Of a stretch of DNA of 6,815 nucleotides, positions 1 through 6,778 are shown piece by piece. This stretch comes from Candidatus Hydrogenedentes bacterium UBA2224 (GTDB taxonomy: Bacteria > Hydrogenedentota > Hydrogenedentia > Hydrogenedentales > SLHB01): the NCBI GenBank assembly GCA_002348185.1, contig DDYW01000172.1, positions 1-6,815 of the forward strand, given 5' to 3'. A model generated the notes under the pieces. It had not been told where the DNA came from, did no database searches, and saw only the letters and a program-made list of their open reading frames with translations. Position 1 is the stretch's first letter. The number at the start of each line of letters is the position of its first letter. The translations under genes and the position numbers were made by a program.

Positions 1-3
1 CAT

Positions 4-70
4 GGATCCTATGGGCCCTATAGGTCCTATGCGCCCTATAGGTCCTATGAGTTCTTATGGGTCCCATAGG
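4..70. repeat. Degenerate 9-bp tandem repeat, GGTCCTAT type
   Basis: About seven units of nine bases follow one another, with rough consensus RGGTCCTAT. The core CCTAT begins at 8, 17, 26, 35 and 44, with decayed copies CTTAT at 54 and CCCAT at 63. The sixth unit carries one extra base, which shifts the phase. Two junctions form the near-palindrome ATAGGTCCTAT (20-30 and 38-48), so the array could fold or bind a dimeric protein. The array may extend left beyond the window. It does not resemble a CRISPR array: units are too short and there are no spacers. Function is unknown. Confidence 0.8.
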
Positions 71-106
71 TTTCAGCTTTCGGCGGAGCCGCGGCCCGCG
101 CCCCGC

Positions 107-131
107 TTCTCGGAATAGGCGCTCCGGAGAA
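107..131 (+). promoter_or_regulatory. Imperfect inverted repeat upstream of the operon
   Basis: TTCTCGGA at 107-114 pairs with TCCGGAGAA at 123-131, giving eight base pairs, one bulged G at 126 and an eight-base loop. It ends just before the candidate -35 box at 134. It could be an operator for a metal-responsive repressor, or the remains of a terminator for a gene to the left, although no T-run follows. The pairing is seen in the sequence; the role is inferred. Confidence 0.25.
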
Positions 132-133
132 CG

Positions 134-162
134 TTGTTGTCACGTGGAGAATGGCCTATACT
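134..162 (+). promoter_or_regulatory. Candidate sigma70-like promoter for the operon
   Basis: A -10-like hexamer TATACT lies at 157-162 (five of six matches to TATAAT). Seventeen bases upstream is TTGTTG at 134-139, a weak -35 (three of six). The better-matching TTGTCA at 137-142 leaves only 14 bases of spacing. Transcription would begin near 169, leaving about 20 bases of leader before the ATG at 189. The palindrome CACGTG (141-146) lies in the spacer. Such matches arise by chance, so this is tentative. Confidence 0.3.
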
Positions 163-188
163 CTGCCTCCAGGGTGTTTGAACACGTT

Positions 189-620
189 ATGTTCCAGGAC
201 AAAGCCGCAAAAAGCCTTACGTGGCTGTTGACGGGCCTGTGCGTATGGACGTTCGCCTCCGGCGCGCAGGATCTGGTCGTGTGCCTGGGATCGGATGGGC
301 ACGTCGCCATCGAACCTGTGCACGACGCCGCGTGCGCGGCAGTGTCCGAAACGCCCTGCGTGCCGGTTGTCCACGGCGACTGCGTCCAGGAACGCCACCA
401 CAGCGACTGCGTGGACATCCTGTTTCCGATGCAGCCCGGGTTCGCGGCGGCGAACGGCCACCGGACACCCTCCAAAAACCTCGTGCCGCGAAACATCGCC
501 GCATGCGAGGATGCCGTCCTGTTTGACCTTGCCGTCGCGGCGGACAGCCCGCTGCCTCCGGCCTGTACGCTGGACTGTAGCTCCGCGCGGACGCTTCGCA
601 GCACCACTCTTCTGATCTGA
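189..620 (+). CDS. Secreted cysteine-rich protein of unknown function, CzcI-like position
   Basis: A 143-residue protein I cannot assign to a named family. The N-terminus looks like a Sec signal peptide: lysines 5 and 8, a hydrophobic core at residues 10-23, and a plausible signal peptidase I site after SGA at 24-26. The mature part has eight cysteines: 32, 49, 57, 65, 74, 106, 126 and 130. The four from 49 to 74 are spaced 8, 8 and 9 residues apart, among histidines 38, 45, 62, 70 and 71 and several acids. Recognisable stretches are VVCLGSDGHVAIE (30-42) and DCVDI (73-77). I recall similar small proteins beside RND metal pumps, without a known role. Codons end mostly in G or C, supporting real coding. 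The frame is open upstream to 57, but that part is Arg-rich and would bury the signal peptide, so I chose the ATG at 189. A GTG at 144 is possible. Only a weak AGGG (171-174) precedes the ATG. The gene lies 103 bp upstream of czcC, where czcI lies in Cupriavidus. A periplasmic metal-binding or sensing role is inferred. Confidence 0.72.
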   Translation: MFQDKAAKSLTWLLTGLCVWTFASGAQDLVVCLGSDGHVAIEPVHDAACAAVSETPCVPVVHGDCVQERHHSDCVDILFPMQPGFAAANGHRTPSKNLVPRNIAACEDAVLFDLAVAADSPLPPACTLDCSSARTLRSTTLLI

Positions 621-713
621 CCCCCGTCTGACCCCCAGCCCCGTCCCTGTGCGCGGATCCGGCCGGGTCATTTCCCTGCTTGAGAACGCGCTGTTGTATG
701 CCTTACCCAGGAG

Positions 714-718
714 AGGAG
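714..718 (+). promoter_or_regulatory. Ribosome binding site of czcC
   Basis: AGGAG five bases before the ATG at 724, with a second GGAG just upstream (710-713). It decides the start: the frame is also open from a GTG at 649, but those 25 extra residues have no such site and would precede the signal peptide. Confidence 0.8.
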
Positions 719-723
719 TAACC

Positions 724-2247
724 ATGCGGTTCATATGTGTGTGTGCAGTGATCGCAGCCGGGTGTCTGGCGGCGGTTGGGGCGGAACAGAATGCGATCAA
801 CGCGGAAGACCGTTCCCCCTCGGATGCGCCGCGCGAGTCGGAGGGCGCCGGCCCCCTCACGCTGAAGGACGCTATCCATCGCGCGCTATCCGGGAATCCC
901 AGCCTGGCCGCCAAACGGTGGGAGGTCGAGATCGGCGGCGCCGGGGTGACCCAGGCGGGTCTCCGGCCCAACCCGGAACTGACGCTCGAGTTCGAGGATA
1001 TCCGCTGGGAACGCGGACCATCACAACGTACGCGTACCCGGTCGCTTTCGGGAGGGTTCGGTTCCGGCAGCCTGCCCACACTCGGCTGGGAGACAGAAAC
1101 CGCGCCGGGGGCGCATTCGGGGCTCACGGAATCCGAAATTACGCTGAGCATCGCCCAGGTCATCGAACTGGGCGGCAAACGGGCGAAACGAATCGCCGCG
1201 GCCGAAGAGGCAAAACAACTGGCCCTCTGGGATTATGAAGCCCTGCGCGCCGATGTCATCACCGAGACGGCGCGCGCGTTTGTGGCCGTGGTGGCGGCCC
1301 AGCAACGCCTCATCCTCGACGACGAGCTGCTCCGCCTGGCGGAGGAAGTGGTGCGGACATTCCACCTGCGGGTCCAGGCGGGCCGGGAATCCCCCATTGA
1401 AGCGGCCAAGGCCGACGTGGCCCTCGCGAACACGCGCATCCAACGCGACCGCGCCGAACGGGATCTTCAGGTTGCCCGGACCCATCTTGCCGCGATGTGG
1501 GGCAGCGAATCCCCTCAGTTTGACCGGGCCGAGGGCGATCTCGAGGCGCTGCCCGCCCTCGAATCCGTGGACGGACTGCGCAACCGCGTAAACGGCAATC
1601 CTGACCTCGCCCGCTGGATGTCGGAACTGGCCGCGCGCGAGGCGGCCCTCGCACTGGCGCGGGCCAACCGGGTTCCTGACGCAACCGTCGAACTGGGATT
1701 CCGCAGCACGGGACTCGCGGACTCCGCCGCCTCGCAGTACGGATTCGGGACGGACGGAGGATTCAGCGCGTCGCGGTCGGCCTCGAGCTTCGATTCGGGG
1801 CGCGACAACGCGCTCCAACTGGGAGTGTCCATTCCCATTCCCGTCTTTCATCGCAACCAGGGCGACATCGCCGCGGCGCAATTCGGGGTCTCGCAGGTTT
1901 CGGATTCGAGCCGGGCGGCCGCGGTGCGCGTCCACCGGGATCTCTTTGCGGCGCACGAAGACGCCGCCTCGGCGTTTTCAGAAGTGGCGTCGCTCCGCGA
2001 TGACGTCCTTCCCCGGTCCGCCGAGATCTTCGAGAAGACGCAGGAGGGCTATCGCCAGGGCAAGTTCGATTACCTCGACGTACTTGACGCCCAGCGCACC
2101 CTGTTTGATGTGCGGACGGCCTATCTGGACGCCCTGGAGCGCGGCCACCTGGCGGTGCTCGCGCTGGAGCGCCTCACCGGCACGGCCCTCGCCCAATGGG
2201 ACACGGCATCACTTCATCACACGGAGGAAACGGAGCATGCGGAATAG
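724..2247 (+). CDS. czcC: Outer-membrane efflux protein, CzcC/CusC-like (OEP family)
   Basis: A 507-residue TolC-type outer-membrane factor that forms the exit duct of the metal pump. The N-terminus is a signal peptide (residues 1-20, likely cut after VGA). AAGC at 11-14 resembles a weak lipobox, so a lipoprotein is not excluded. Two OEP repeats follow, roughly 45-260 and 285-490. The first shows the family motifs RPNPEL (81-86) and QVIELGGKR (145-153). The second has SIPIPVFHRNQGD (369-381) and YLDVLDAQRTL (450-460). Long amphipathic helices follow both motifs, as expected for the periplasmic tunnel. Two Gly/Ser-rich stretches (about 94-134 and 328-360) sit at matching places in the two repeats, where TolC proteins have the extracellular beta-hairpins; from memory they are longer than usual. 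The end is acidic with histidines 498, 499 and 505. At 507 residues it is somewhat longer than the roughly 420 of many CzcC proteins. The last 11 bp overlap the next gene. Family assignment is firm; the czcC name rests on context. Confidence 0.95.
   Translation: MRFICVCAVIAAGCLAAVGAEQNAINAEDRSPSDAPRESEGAGPLTLKDAIHRALSGNPSLAAKRWEVEIGGAGVTQAGLRPNPELTLEFEDIRWERGPSQRTRTRSLSGGFGSGSLPTLGWETETAPGAHSGLTESEITLSIAQVIELGGKRAKRIAAAEEAKQLALWDYEALRADVITETARAFVAVVAAQQRLILDDELLRLAEEVVRTFHLRVQAGRESPIEAAKADVALANTRIQRDRAERDLQVARTHLAAMWGSESPQFDRAEGDLEALPALESVDGLRNRVNGNPDLARWMSELAAREAALALARANRVPDATVELGFRSTGLADSAASQYGFGTDGGFSASRSASSFDSGRDNALQLGVSIPIPVFHRNQGDIAAAQFGVSQVSDSSRAAAVRVHRDLFAAHEDAASAFSEVASLRDDVLPRSAEIFEKTQEGYRQGKFDYLDVLDAQRTLFDVRTAYLDALERGHLAVLALERLTGTALAQWDTASLHHTEETEHAE
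2223..2227 (+). promoter_or_regulatory. Ribosome binding site of czcB, inside czcC
   Basis: GGAGG nine bases before the ATG at 2237, within the last codons of czcC. It supports this start over the much longer open frame reaching back to 1946, whose extra part is an Arg-rich out-of-frame reading of czcC. Confidence 0.75.
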
Positions 2248-3568
2248 TGTTGGCGTTCTAGCCACGGTTCTGGGCGCGCTGGCTCTGGTGGCCGCGGCGG
2301 CCTACCTGACCTTCCAGTTCACCCGGCCCGGACACCTGCCGCAGGCCGAGGCGGCAGGCGCCGAGCCCGCGCAGGCCGCGCACGACCACGGCACGCACGA
2401 CGAAGACGAACACACCGAAGAGGCCGGCCCTGACGGGCACGAACAGACGGCGCCCGAAGCGCACGGCCCCAATGTCGAAACCGGGGAACATGCCGAACAA
2501 CTCCCTGAACTCCGCCTCTCGGAAGCGGAGCGGCAGACCCTCGGCATTGTGCTCCGCGAGGCAGCGCCCGGGAACCTGCCCATGGAGATCGAACTCCCCG
2601 CCGAAGTCCGGCTGAACGAGGATCATGTCGCGCATATCGTACCGCGCGTGTCGGGCATCGTGCGCGAGGTGCACAAGAGCATTGGAGACACGGTCCTGGA
2701 AGGCGAACTCATGGCGGTGCTGGACAGCCGCGAGCTGGCGGATACCCAGGCCGAGTACCTTGCGGCCAACTCGCGTCTCGAACTCGCACGCAAGGAATTC
2801 ACGCGGGAAAAAGCCCTGTGGGAAGAGCAGATCTCGGCGGAAAAGGACTATCTCGCGGCTTCCCGGGAACTCCAGGAGGCGCAGATCGCCGTGCGCGCCG
2901 CCTCACAGAAGCTCCAGGCGCTGGGCCTGTCTGAGGCGCAACTCCGCGAAGTCGCTTCGGGCCGCCGCGACTTTTTGACACGTTACGAGATGACCTCTCC
3001 GTTCAACGGCGAAGTGCTCGAAAAACACATCGTGCTGGGCGAGGCGCTGGAATCGCAGGCCAATGCCTTCATCATCGCCGACCTCGATTCGGTGTGGGTG
3101 GACGTCCGGGTCTTCGAAAAGGACCTGCCGCACATCCAGCCGGGGCAGACGGTCCAGATCTCGGGCCCGGAAGGCTATTCGGCGGTCGAAAGCGCCATCA
3201 CCTACGTGGCGCCGGTCGTCGATCGCGAAACCCGCACCGCGCTGGCGCGCATCGTCCTTCCCAACACGGACCGGCGGTGGCGTCCGGGGCTGTTTCTGCG
3301 CGTGCGGCTGCGCCTGGAACTAACCGAAGCGGCCATCCTGATCCCCAAAACCGCGGTGCAGCGCTTTGAGAGCACCCCGCTCGCATTCGTCGAAGTGGAT
3401 GGGGTCTTGCGGGCGGTGGAACTGGAGCTGGGCCGCGAAAGCGGCGACCGCGTCGAGGTGGTGGCGGGACTGCCGCCGGGCACGCGTTACGTCGCGGAGG
3501 GCGCCTTCGAACTGAAGGCCCGGATTATCACCAGTAACCTGGGCGCGCACGCCGGCCATGGCCACTGA
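2237..3568 (+). CDS. czcB: Periplasmic adaptor (membrane fusion protein), CzcB-like
   Basis: A 443-residue HlyD/RND-type adaptor that bridges the inner-membrane pump and the outer-membrane channel. Residues 7-28 are a single hydrophobic anchor or uncleaved signal. Residues 49-85 form a low-complexity His/Glu/Asp-rich tail with seven histidines (49, 51, 54, 59, 68, 76, 85), a likely metal-binding segment. Next come the first half of the lipoyl/barrel-sandwich domain (about 128-163, with VSGIVREV), a long alpha-hairpin (about 165-242), the second lipoyl half (about 248-285, with TSPFNGEV), the beta-barrel (about 285-365) and the membrane-proximal domain (about 366-435, with LIPKTAV). The protein ends in another histidine cluster (438, 441, 443). 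There is no methionine between residues 2 and 115, unlike CusB, where N-terminal methionines bind Cu(I)/Ag(I); this favours divalent ions. The start overlaps czcC by 11 bp, so translation is probably coupled. The next gene starts 35 bp after the stop. Confidence 0.95.
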   Translation: MRNSVGVLATVLGALALVAAAAYLTFQFTRPGHLPQAEAAGAEPAQAAHDHGTHDEDEHTEEAGPDGHEQTAPEAHGPNVETGEHAEQLPELRLSEAERQTLGIVLREAAPGNLPMEIELPAEVRLNEDHVAHIVPRVSGIVREVHKSIGDTVLEGELMAVLDSRELADTQAEYLAANSRLELARKEFTREKALWEEQISAEKDYLAASRELQEAQIAVRAASQKLQALGLSEAQLREVASGRRDFLTRYEMTSPFNGEVLEKHIVLGEALESQANAFIIADLDSVWVDVRVFEKDLPHIQPGQTVQISGPEGYSAVESAITYVAPVVDRETRTALARIVLPNTDRRWRPGLFLRVRLRLELTEAAILIPKTAVQRFESTPLAFVEVDGVLRAVELELGRESGDRVEVVAGLPPGTRYVAEGAFELKARIITSNLGAHAGHGH

Positions 3569-3590
3569 TCGCACAACGCCCCAGCCGGGG

Positions 3591-3595
3591 AAGGA
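3591..3595 (+). promoter_or_regulatory. Ribosome binding site of czcA, supports a GTG start
   Basis: AAGGA eight bases before GTG at 3604. No in-frame ATG lies nearby; the next methionine is residue 34, beyond the first membrane helix. The GTG also gives the typical family N-terminus MLDRITELSL. Confidence 0.75.
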
Positions 3596-3603
3596 ACTCG
3601 ACG

Positions 3604-6600
3604 GTGCTCGATAGAATCACGGAACTCTCGCTCAAGGCGCGCGGACTGGTCATCATTGCCCTGCTCGCGGTAATCGTCTATGGCATCTTCGCCTACCGGC
3701 GCATGCCGGTCGATGCGTTTCCCGACATCTCCCCCGTGATGGTCCCGGTTTTCGCCGAAGCGCATGGGATGGCGCCCGAGGAGGTCGAACGGCTCATCAC
3801 GTTTCCGATCGAGTCCGCCATGAACGGCCTGCCGGGCGTCACGCAGATCAAATCCACCTCGGCGTTTGGCATGGCCGTGATCTATGTCTATTTCAAGGAC
3901 CGCGTGGACATGTATTTCGCCCGGCAACTCGTGGCCGAGCGCCTGAACAGCGCCATGGCCGAGCTGCCGGACCTCCACGAACCGCCCATGCTGGGACCCA
4001 TATCCACGGGTCTCGGACAGATCTTCATGTATTACCTGACCATCGACGAGACCGCCGATACCGAAGGAAAGGACCCCGACACCTACCTGCGCGAACTGAA
4101 CGACTGGCAGGTGAAGTTCCAGTTGCGTACCGTTCCCGGGGTCACGGACATCCTCTCGATCGGCGGTCATGTCCTGCAGTACCAGATCCGTCTTGACCCT
4201 GCCGCCTTGCTGAAATATGACCTGACGCTCGCGGACATCGTCGAAGCGGTCGAGCGCAACAACCGCAACGCCGGCGGCCAATTCCTGGTGCTGGGCGCCG
4301 AGGAGACCCTCGTGCGCGGACTCGGGCTGGTCCACACCCTCGACGACATCCGCGCCATCCCCCTGAAGGCCGCGGGAGGAGTCGCGATCCGCATCAGCGA
4401 CGTGGCGGAAGTGGCCTACGGCAACGAAATCCGCCGCGGCGTGGTCACCCGGAACGGCGAACAGGAGGTCGTGTCGGGAATCGTCCTGAAGCTCTTCGGC
4501 GAAAACACATCGGAGGTCATTAAACGTCTGTACGACAAGGTGGCGGTCGTGCAGGCCGCGCTGCCCGAGGGTGTCCGCCTCGTGCCCTATTACGAACAGG
4601 CGGAACTCGTCGAGCACGCCACGTGGACCGTCAAGAAGGCGCTGCTGCAAGGTGCGGTGCTGGTGCTGCTCACGCTGCTGTTCTTTCTGGGAAACCTGCG
4701 CACGGCGCTGATCGTGGCGGTCTCGCTGCCGGTCTGTTCGCTTGTCGCGGTGATTTTCATGGGCCTGAGCGGAATCTCGGCCAACCTGATGTCGCTGGGC
4801 GGCATTGCGATCGCCATCGGCATGCTGGGCGACGGCTCGATTGTGATGGTCGAGAACATTTACCGCCACCTGACCACCGGAAACGCGCCGCAGGAGGATC
4901 CCCGGGCGCGGGTCGCGGCGGCAGCACGCGAGGTCAGCCGGCCCATCGTATTCTCTATCTTCATCATTGTCGCGGTGTTTCTTCCTCTCTTCACCCTCGA
5001 GGGCACCGAAGGGAAAATGTTCAGTCCGATGGCGTTCACGATCTCCTTCGCGCTGGTGGGCTCGGCCGTGACGGCCCTGGCGGTCACGCCCGTGCTTGCA
5101 TCGCTGTTGCTCGTTCCCCGCGCGACAAAGGAGCTGGCACTGATGCGTCTGCTCAAGCGCCTCTACGCCCCGTTTCTGAACGCGTCGATCCGGCACGCGG
5201 GCGTGGTTCTGGGCGTGGCGCTCGCGGTCTTCGCGGCCACGCTCCTCCTGGTTCCACACCTGGGCACCGAGTTCATCCCCACGCTCGAGGAAGGGTCCAT
5301 ACTCATTGGCGTCACCATGGCGCCGTCGATTTCCCTCGAACGGGCGACGGAAACCGTGAAGACGCTCGAACAGCGGATCCGGAAACACCCCGAGGTCGTC
5401 GAAACGGTGGCGCGCATCGGACGTCCCGAGGCCGGAAGCCATCCACATCCGGTCAACTACGGGGAAATCCATCTCACACTCCAACCGCTGGTGGAATGGC
5501 CGGATGGCCGGACAAAAGCGGATCTCGTAGTAGAACTCACCCGCGAACTGGAGAGTGTCCCGGGAATTCAGCTCAATTTCAGCCAGCCGATCCAGAATGC
5601 CTTCGACGAACTGCTGTCCGGCATCAAATCGCAGTTGTCGATCGAAGTCTATGGTGAAGACCTGGCCGTGCTGCGCGAGAAAGCGGGCGAAATCGAAGCC
5701 GCGCTCGAAAACGTGCCGGGACTCGTGGACCTGGCGGTCGAGCAGAATTTCGGGCAGCCCCAGATACAGATCCTCCCCGACCGGCAGGCCTGCGCGCGGC
5801 TCGGTATCCCCGTTGACCGCCTGCTCGAAGTAGTCGAGCTTGCGGTCGGCGGCGAGGTCATCGGCCAGCTTTACCAGAACACGCGGCGTTTCGGCATCCA
5901 CGTGCGCCTCCAGGAACCGTACCGCGCCGAGCCCGAGGCGATCCGGCGCATCCTGATCCCGACCGCAACCGGAGGCCGGGTCCCCCTGGACCAGGTCGCC
6001 GCCGTGGAACACGTCGTCGGACCCATCCAGATCAACCGCGAAAACAACCAGCGCCGCTGGGTCGTCCAGGCGAATGTGCGCGGCCGCGACATGGGAAGCG
6101 TGGTCAACGACATCCGGGACATCGTGGCGTCCCGCATTGCGCTCCCGGAAGGGTACTGGGTGGAATACGGCGGCCAGTTCGAAAATCAGCAGCGGGCCAT
6201 GCGGCGGCTGGCCGTCATTGTGCCGGTCGTGCTTGCCGCGGTGTTCCTCCTGCTGTGGATGGCCTTCGGGTCCGCCCGGGAAGCGATCATCATCGTTTTC
6301 AACGTTCCCCTGGCGTTAATCGGGGGCATCCTGGGCCTGTATGTCGCCGGAGAATACCTTTCGGTGCCGGCCTCGGTGGGGTTTATCGCGCTGTTCGGGA
6401 TCGCCGTCCAGAACGGCGTGGTGCTCGTAAGCTACTTCGATGAATTGCGCAAGAGCGGGCATTCCAGCCTCGCGGCGGTTCGGGAAGGCGCGCTCCTCCG
6501 GCTCCGTCCCGTGCTCATGACCGCCATCACCACTATGCTCGGACTGCTTCCTCTGCTTCTGGCCCGCGGCGTCGGCTCCGAAGTGCAGCGCCCCCTGGCC

Positions 6601-6711
6601 GTCGTGGTGGTTTTCGGGCTGGGCACGTCCACGCTTTTGACGCTCTTCGTGATTCCGGCCGCGTACGCCTGGTTCGGCCCGCGCAACCCCGCCCGGCCCG
6701 GGGTGTCATGA
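3604..6711 (+). CDS. czcA: Heavy-metal RND efflux pump, CzcA/CusA family
   Basis: A full-length 1035-residue proton-driven metal pump of the inner membrane, usual size for the HME-RND family. Twelve membrane helices can be read: one at 14-31, five between about 343 and 503, one at 531-551, and five between about 868 and 1022. Two large periplasmic loops (about 32-342 and 552-867) form the porter and docking domains. Family motifs include the N-terminal VDAFPDISPV (36-45), RLRPVLMTA (966-974) and GSEVQRPLA (991-999). The helix-4 motif runs AIGMLGDGSIVMVEN (404-418). Asp410 and Glu417 match proton-relay residues Asp408 and Glu415 of Cupriavidus CzcA, but the first Asp of its DFG is Ala404, as in CusA. 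Positions matching CusA Glu939 and Lys984 are Gln936 and Val970. The CusA methionine triad aligns with Gly569, Tyr619 and Glu669 by eye, while HPHP lies at 613-616. Divalent cations are therefore more likely than Cu/Ag. No frameshift is seen. It is the last convincing gene of the operon. Confidence 0.97.
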   Translation: MLDRITELSLKARGLVIIALLAVIVYGIFAYRRMPVDAFPDISPVMVPVFAEAHGMAPEEVERLITFPIESAMNGLPGVTQIKSTSAFGMAVIYVYFKDRVDMYFARQLVAERLNSAMAELPDLHEPPMLGPISTGLGQIFMYYLTIDETADTEGKDPDTYLRELNDWQVKFQLRTVPGVTDILSIGGHVLQYQIRLDPAALLKYDLTLADIVEAVERNNRNAGGQFLVLGAEETLVRGLGLVHTLDDIRAIPLKAAGGVAIRISDVAEVAYGNEIRRGVVTRNGEQEVVSGIVLKLFGENTSEVIKRLYDKVAVVQAALPEGVRLVPYYEQAELVEHATWTVKKALLQGAVLVLLTLLFFLGNLRTALIVAVSLPVCSLVAVIFMGLSGISANLMSLGGIAIAIGMLGDGSIVMVENIYRHLTTGNAPQEDPRARVAAAAREVSRPIVFSIFIIVAVFLPLFTLEGTEGKMFSPMAFTISFALVGSAVTALAVTPVLASLLLVPRATKELALMRLLKRLYAPFLNASIRHAGVVLGVALAVFAATLLLVPHLGTEFIPTLEEGSILIGVTMAPSISLERATETVKTLEQRIRKHPEVVETVARIGRPEAGSHPHPVNYGEIHLTLQPLVEWPDGRTKADLVVELTRELESVPGIQLNFSQPIQNAFDELLSGIKSQLSIEVYGEDLAVLREKAGEIEAALENVPGLVDLAVEQNFGQPQIQILPDRQACARLGIPVDRLLEVVELAVGGEVIGQLYQNTRRFGIHVRLQEPYRAEPEAIRRILIPTATGGRVPLDQVAAVEHVVGPIQINRENNQRRWVVQANVRGRDMGSVVNDIRDIVASRIALPEGYWVEYGGQFENQQRAMRRLAVIVPVVLAAVFLLLWMAFGSAREAIIIVFNVPLALIGGILGLYVAGEYLSVPASVGFIALFGIAVQNGVVLVSYFDELRKSGHSSLAAVREGALLRLRPVLMTAITTMLGLLPLLLARGVGSEVQRPLAVVVVFGLGTSTLLTLFVIPAAYAWFGPRNPARPGVS

Positions 6712-6759
6712 GAAGCATGGAGCGCCCGTTCAAGGCAGGCCGGGGGTGGGGTGGGATCT

Positions 6760-6778
6760 CCCGGGGCGACACCCCGGG
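6760..6778 (+). terminator. GC-rich hairpin after czcA, possible terminator
   Basis: CCCGGGG at 6760-6766 pairs perfectly with CCCCGGG at 6772-6778 around the five-base loop CGACA, starting 49 bases after the czcA stop. A second pair, CCCGTTC (6725-6731) and GAACGGG (6794-6800), could close an outer stem around it. No T-run follows, so it is not a classical intrinsic terminator. It may protect the 3' end or be chance in GC-rich DNA. Confidence 0.3.

Noticed and set aside
4..70. CRISPR array
   Set aside because: Nine-base contiguous units without spacers, and no cas genes in the window.
151..231. A 26-codon upstream frame overlapping the small gene
   Set aside because: GGAG sits only one base before this ATG, too close to work well, and the peptide has no leader-like feature.
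680..708. A second promoter before czcC
   Set aside because: TTGAGA at 680-685 is a good -35 match, but no acceptable -10 lies 16-18 bases downstream.
156..1178. A 340-codon open frame on the minus strand
   Set aside because: It overlaps the small cysteine-rich gene and the start of czcC antisense, is Arg/Pro/Ser-rich and has no membrane segment or motif. The + strand genes explain the codon pattern.
4623..5657. A 344-codon open frame on the + strand inside czcA
   Set aside because: It is an out-of-frame reading of czcA, Arg/Gly/His-rich with no domain.
3487..6012. An 841-codon open frame on the minus strand, opposite czcA
   Set aside because: Its translation is rich in Arg, Asp, His and Gln with no recognisable domain, and it lies fully opposite a clear RND pump. 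Long antisense frames are expected in GC-rich coding DNA.
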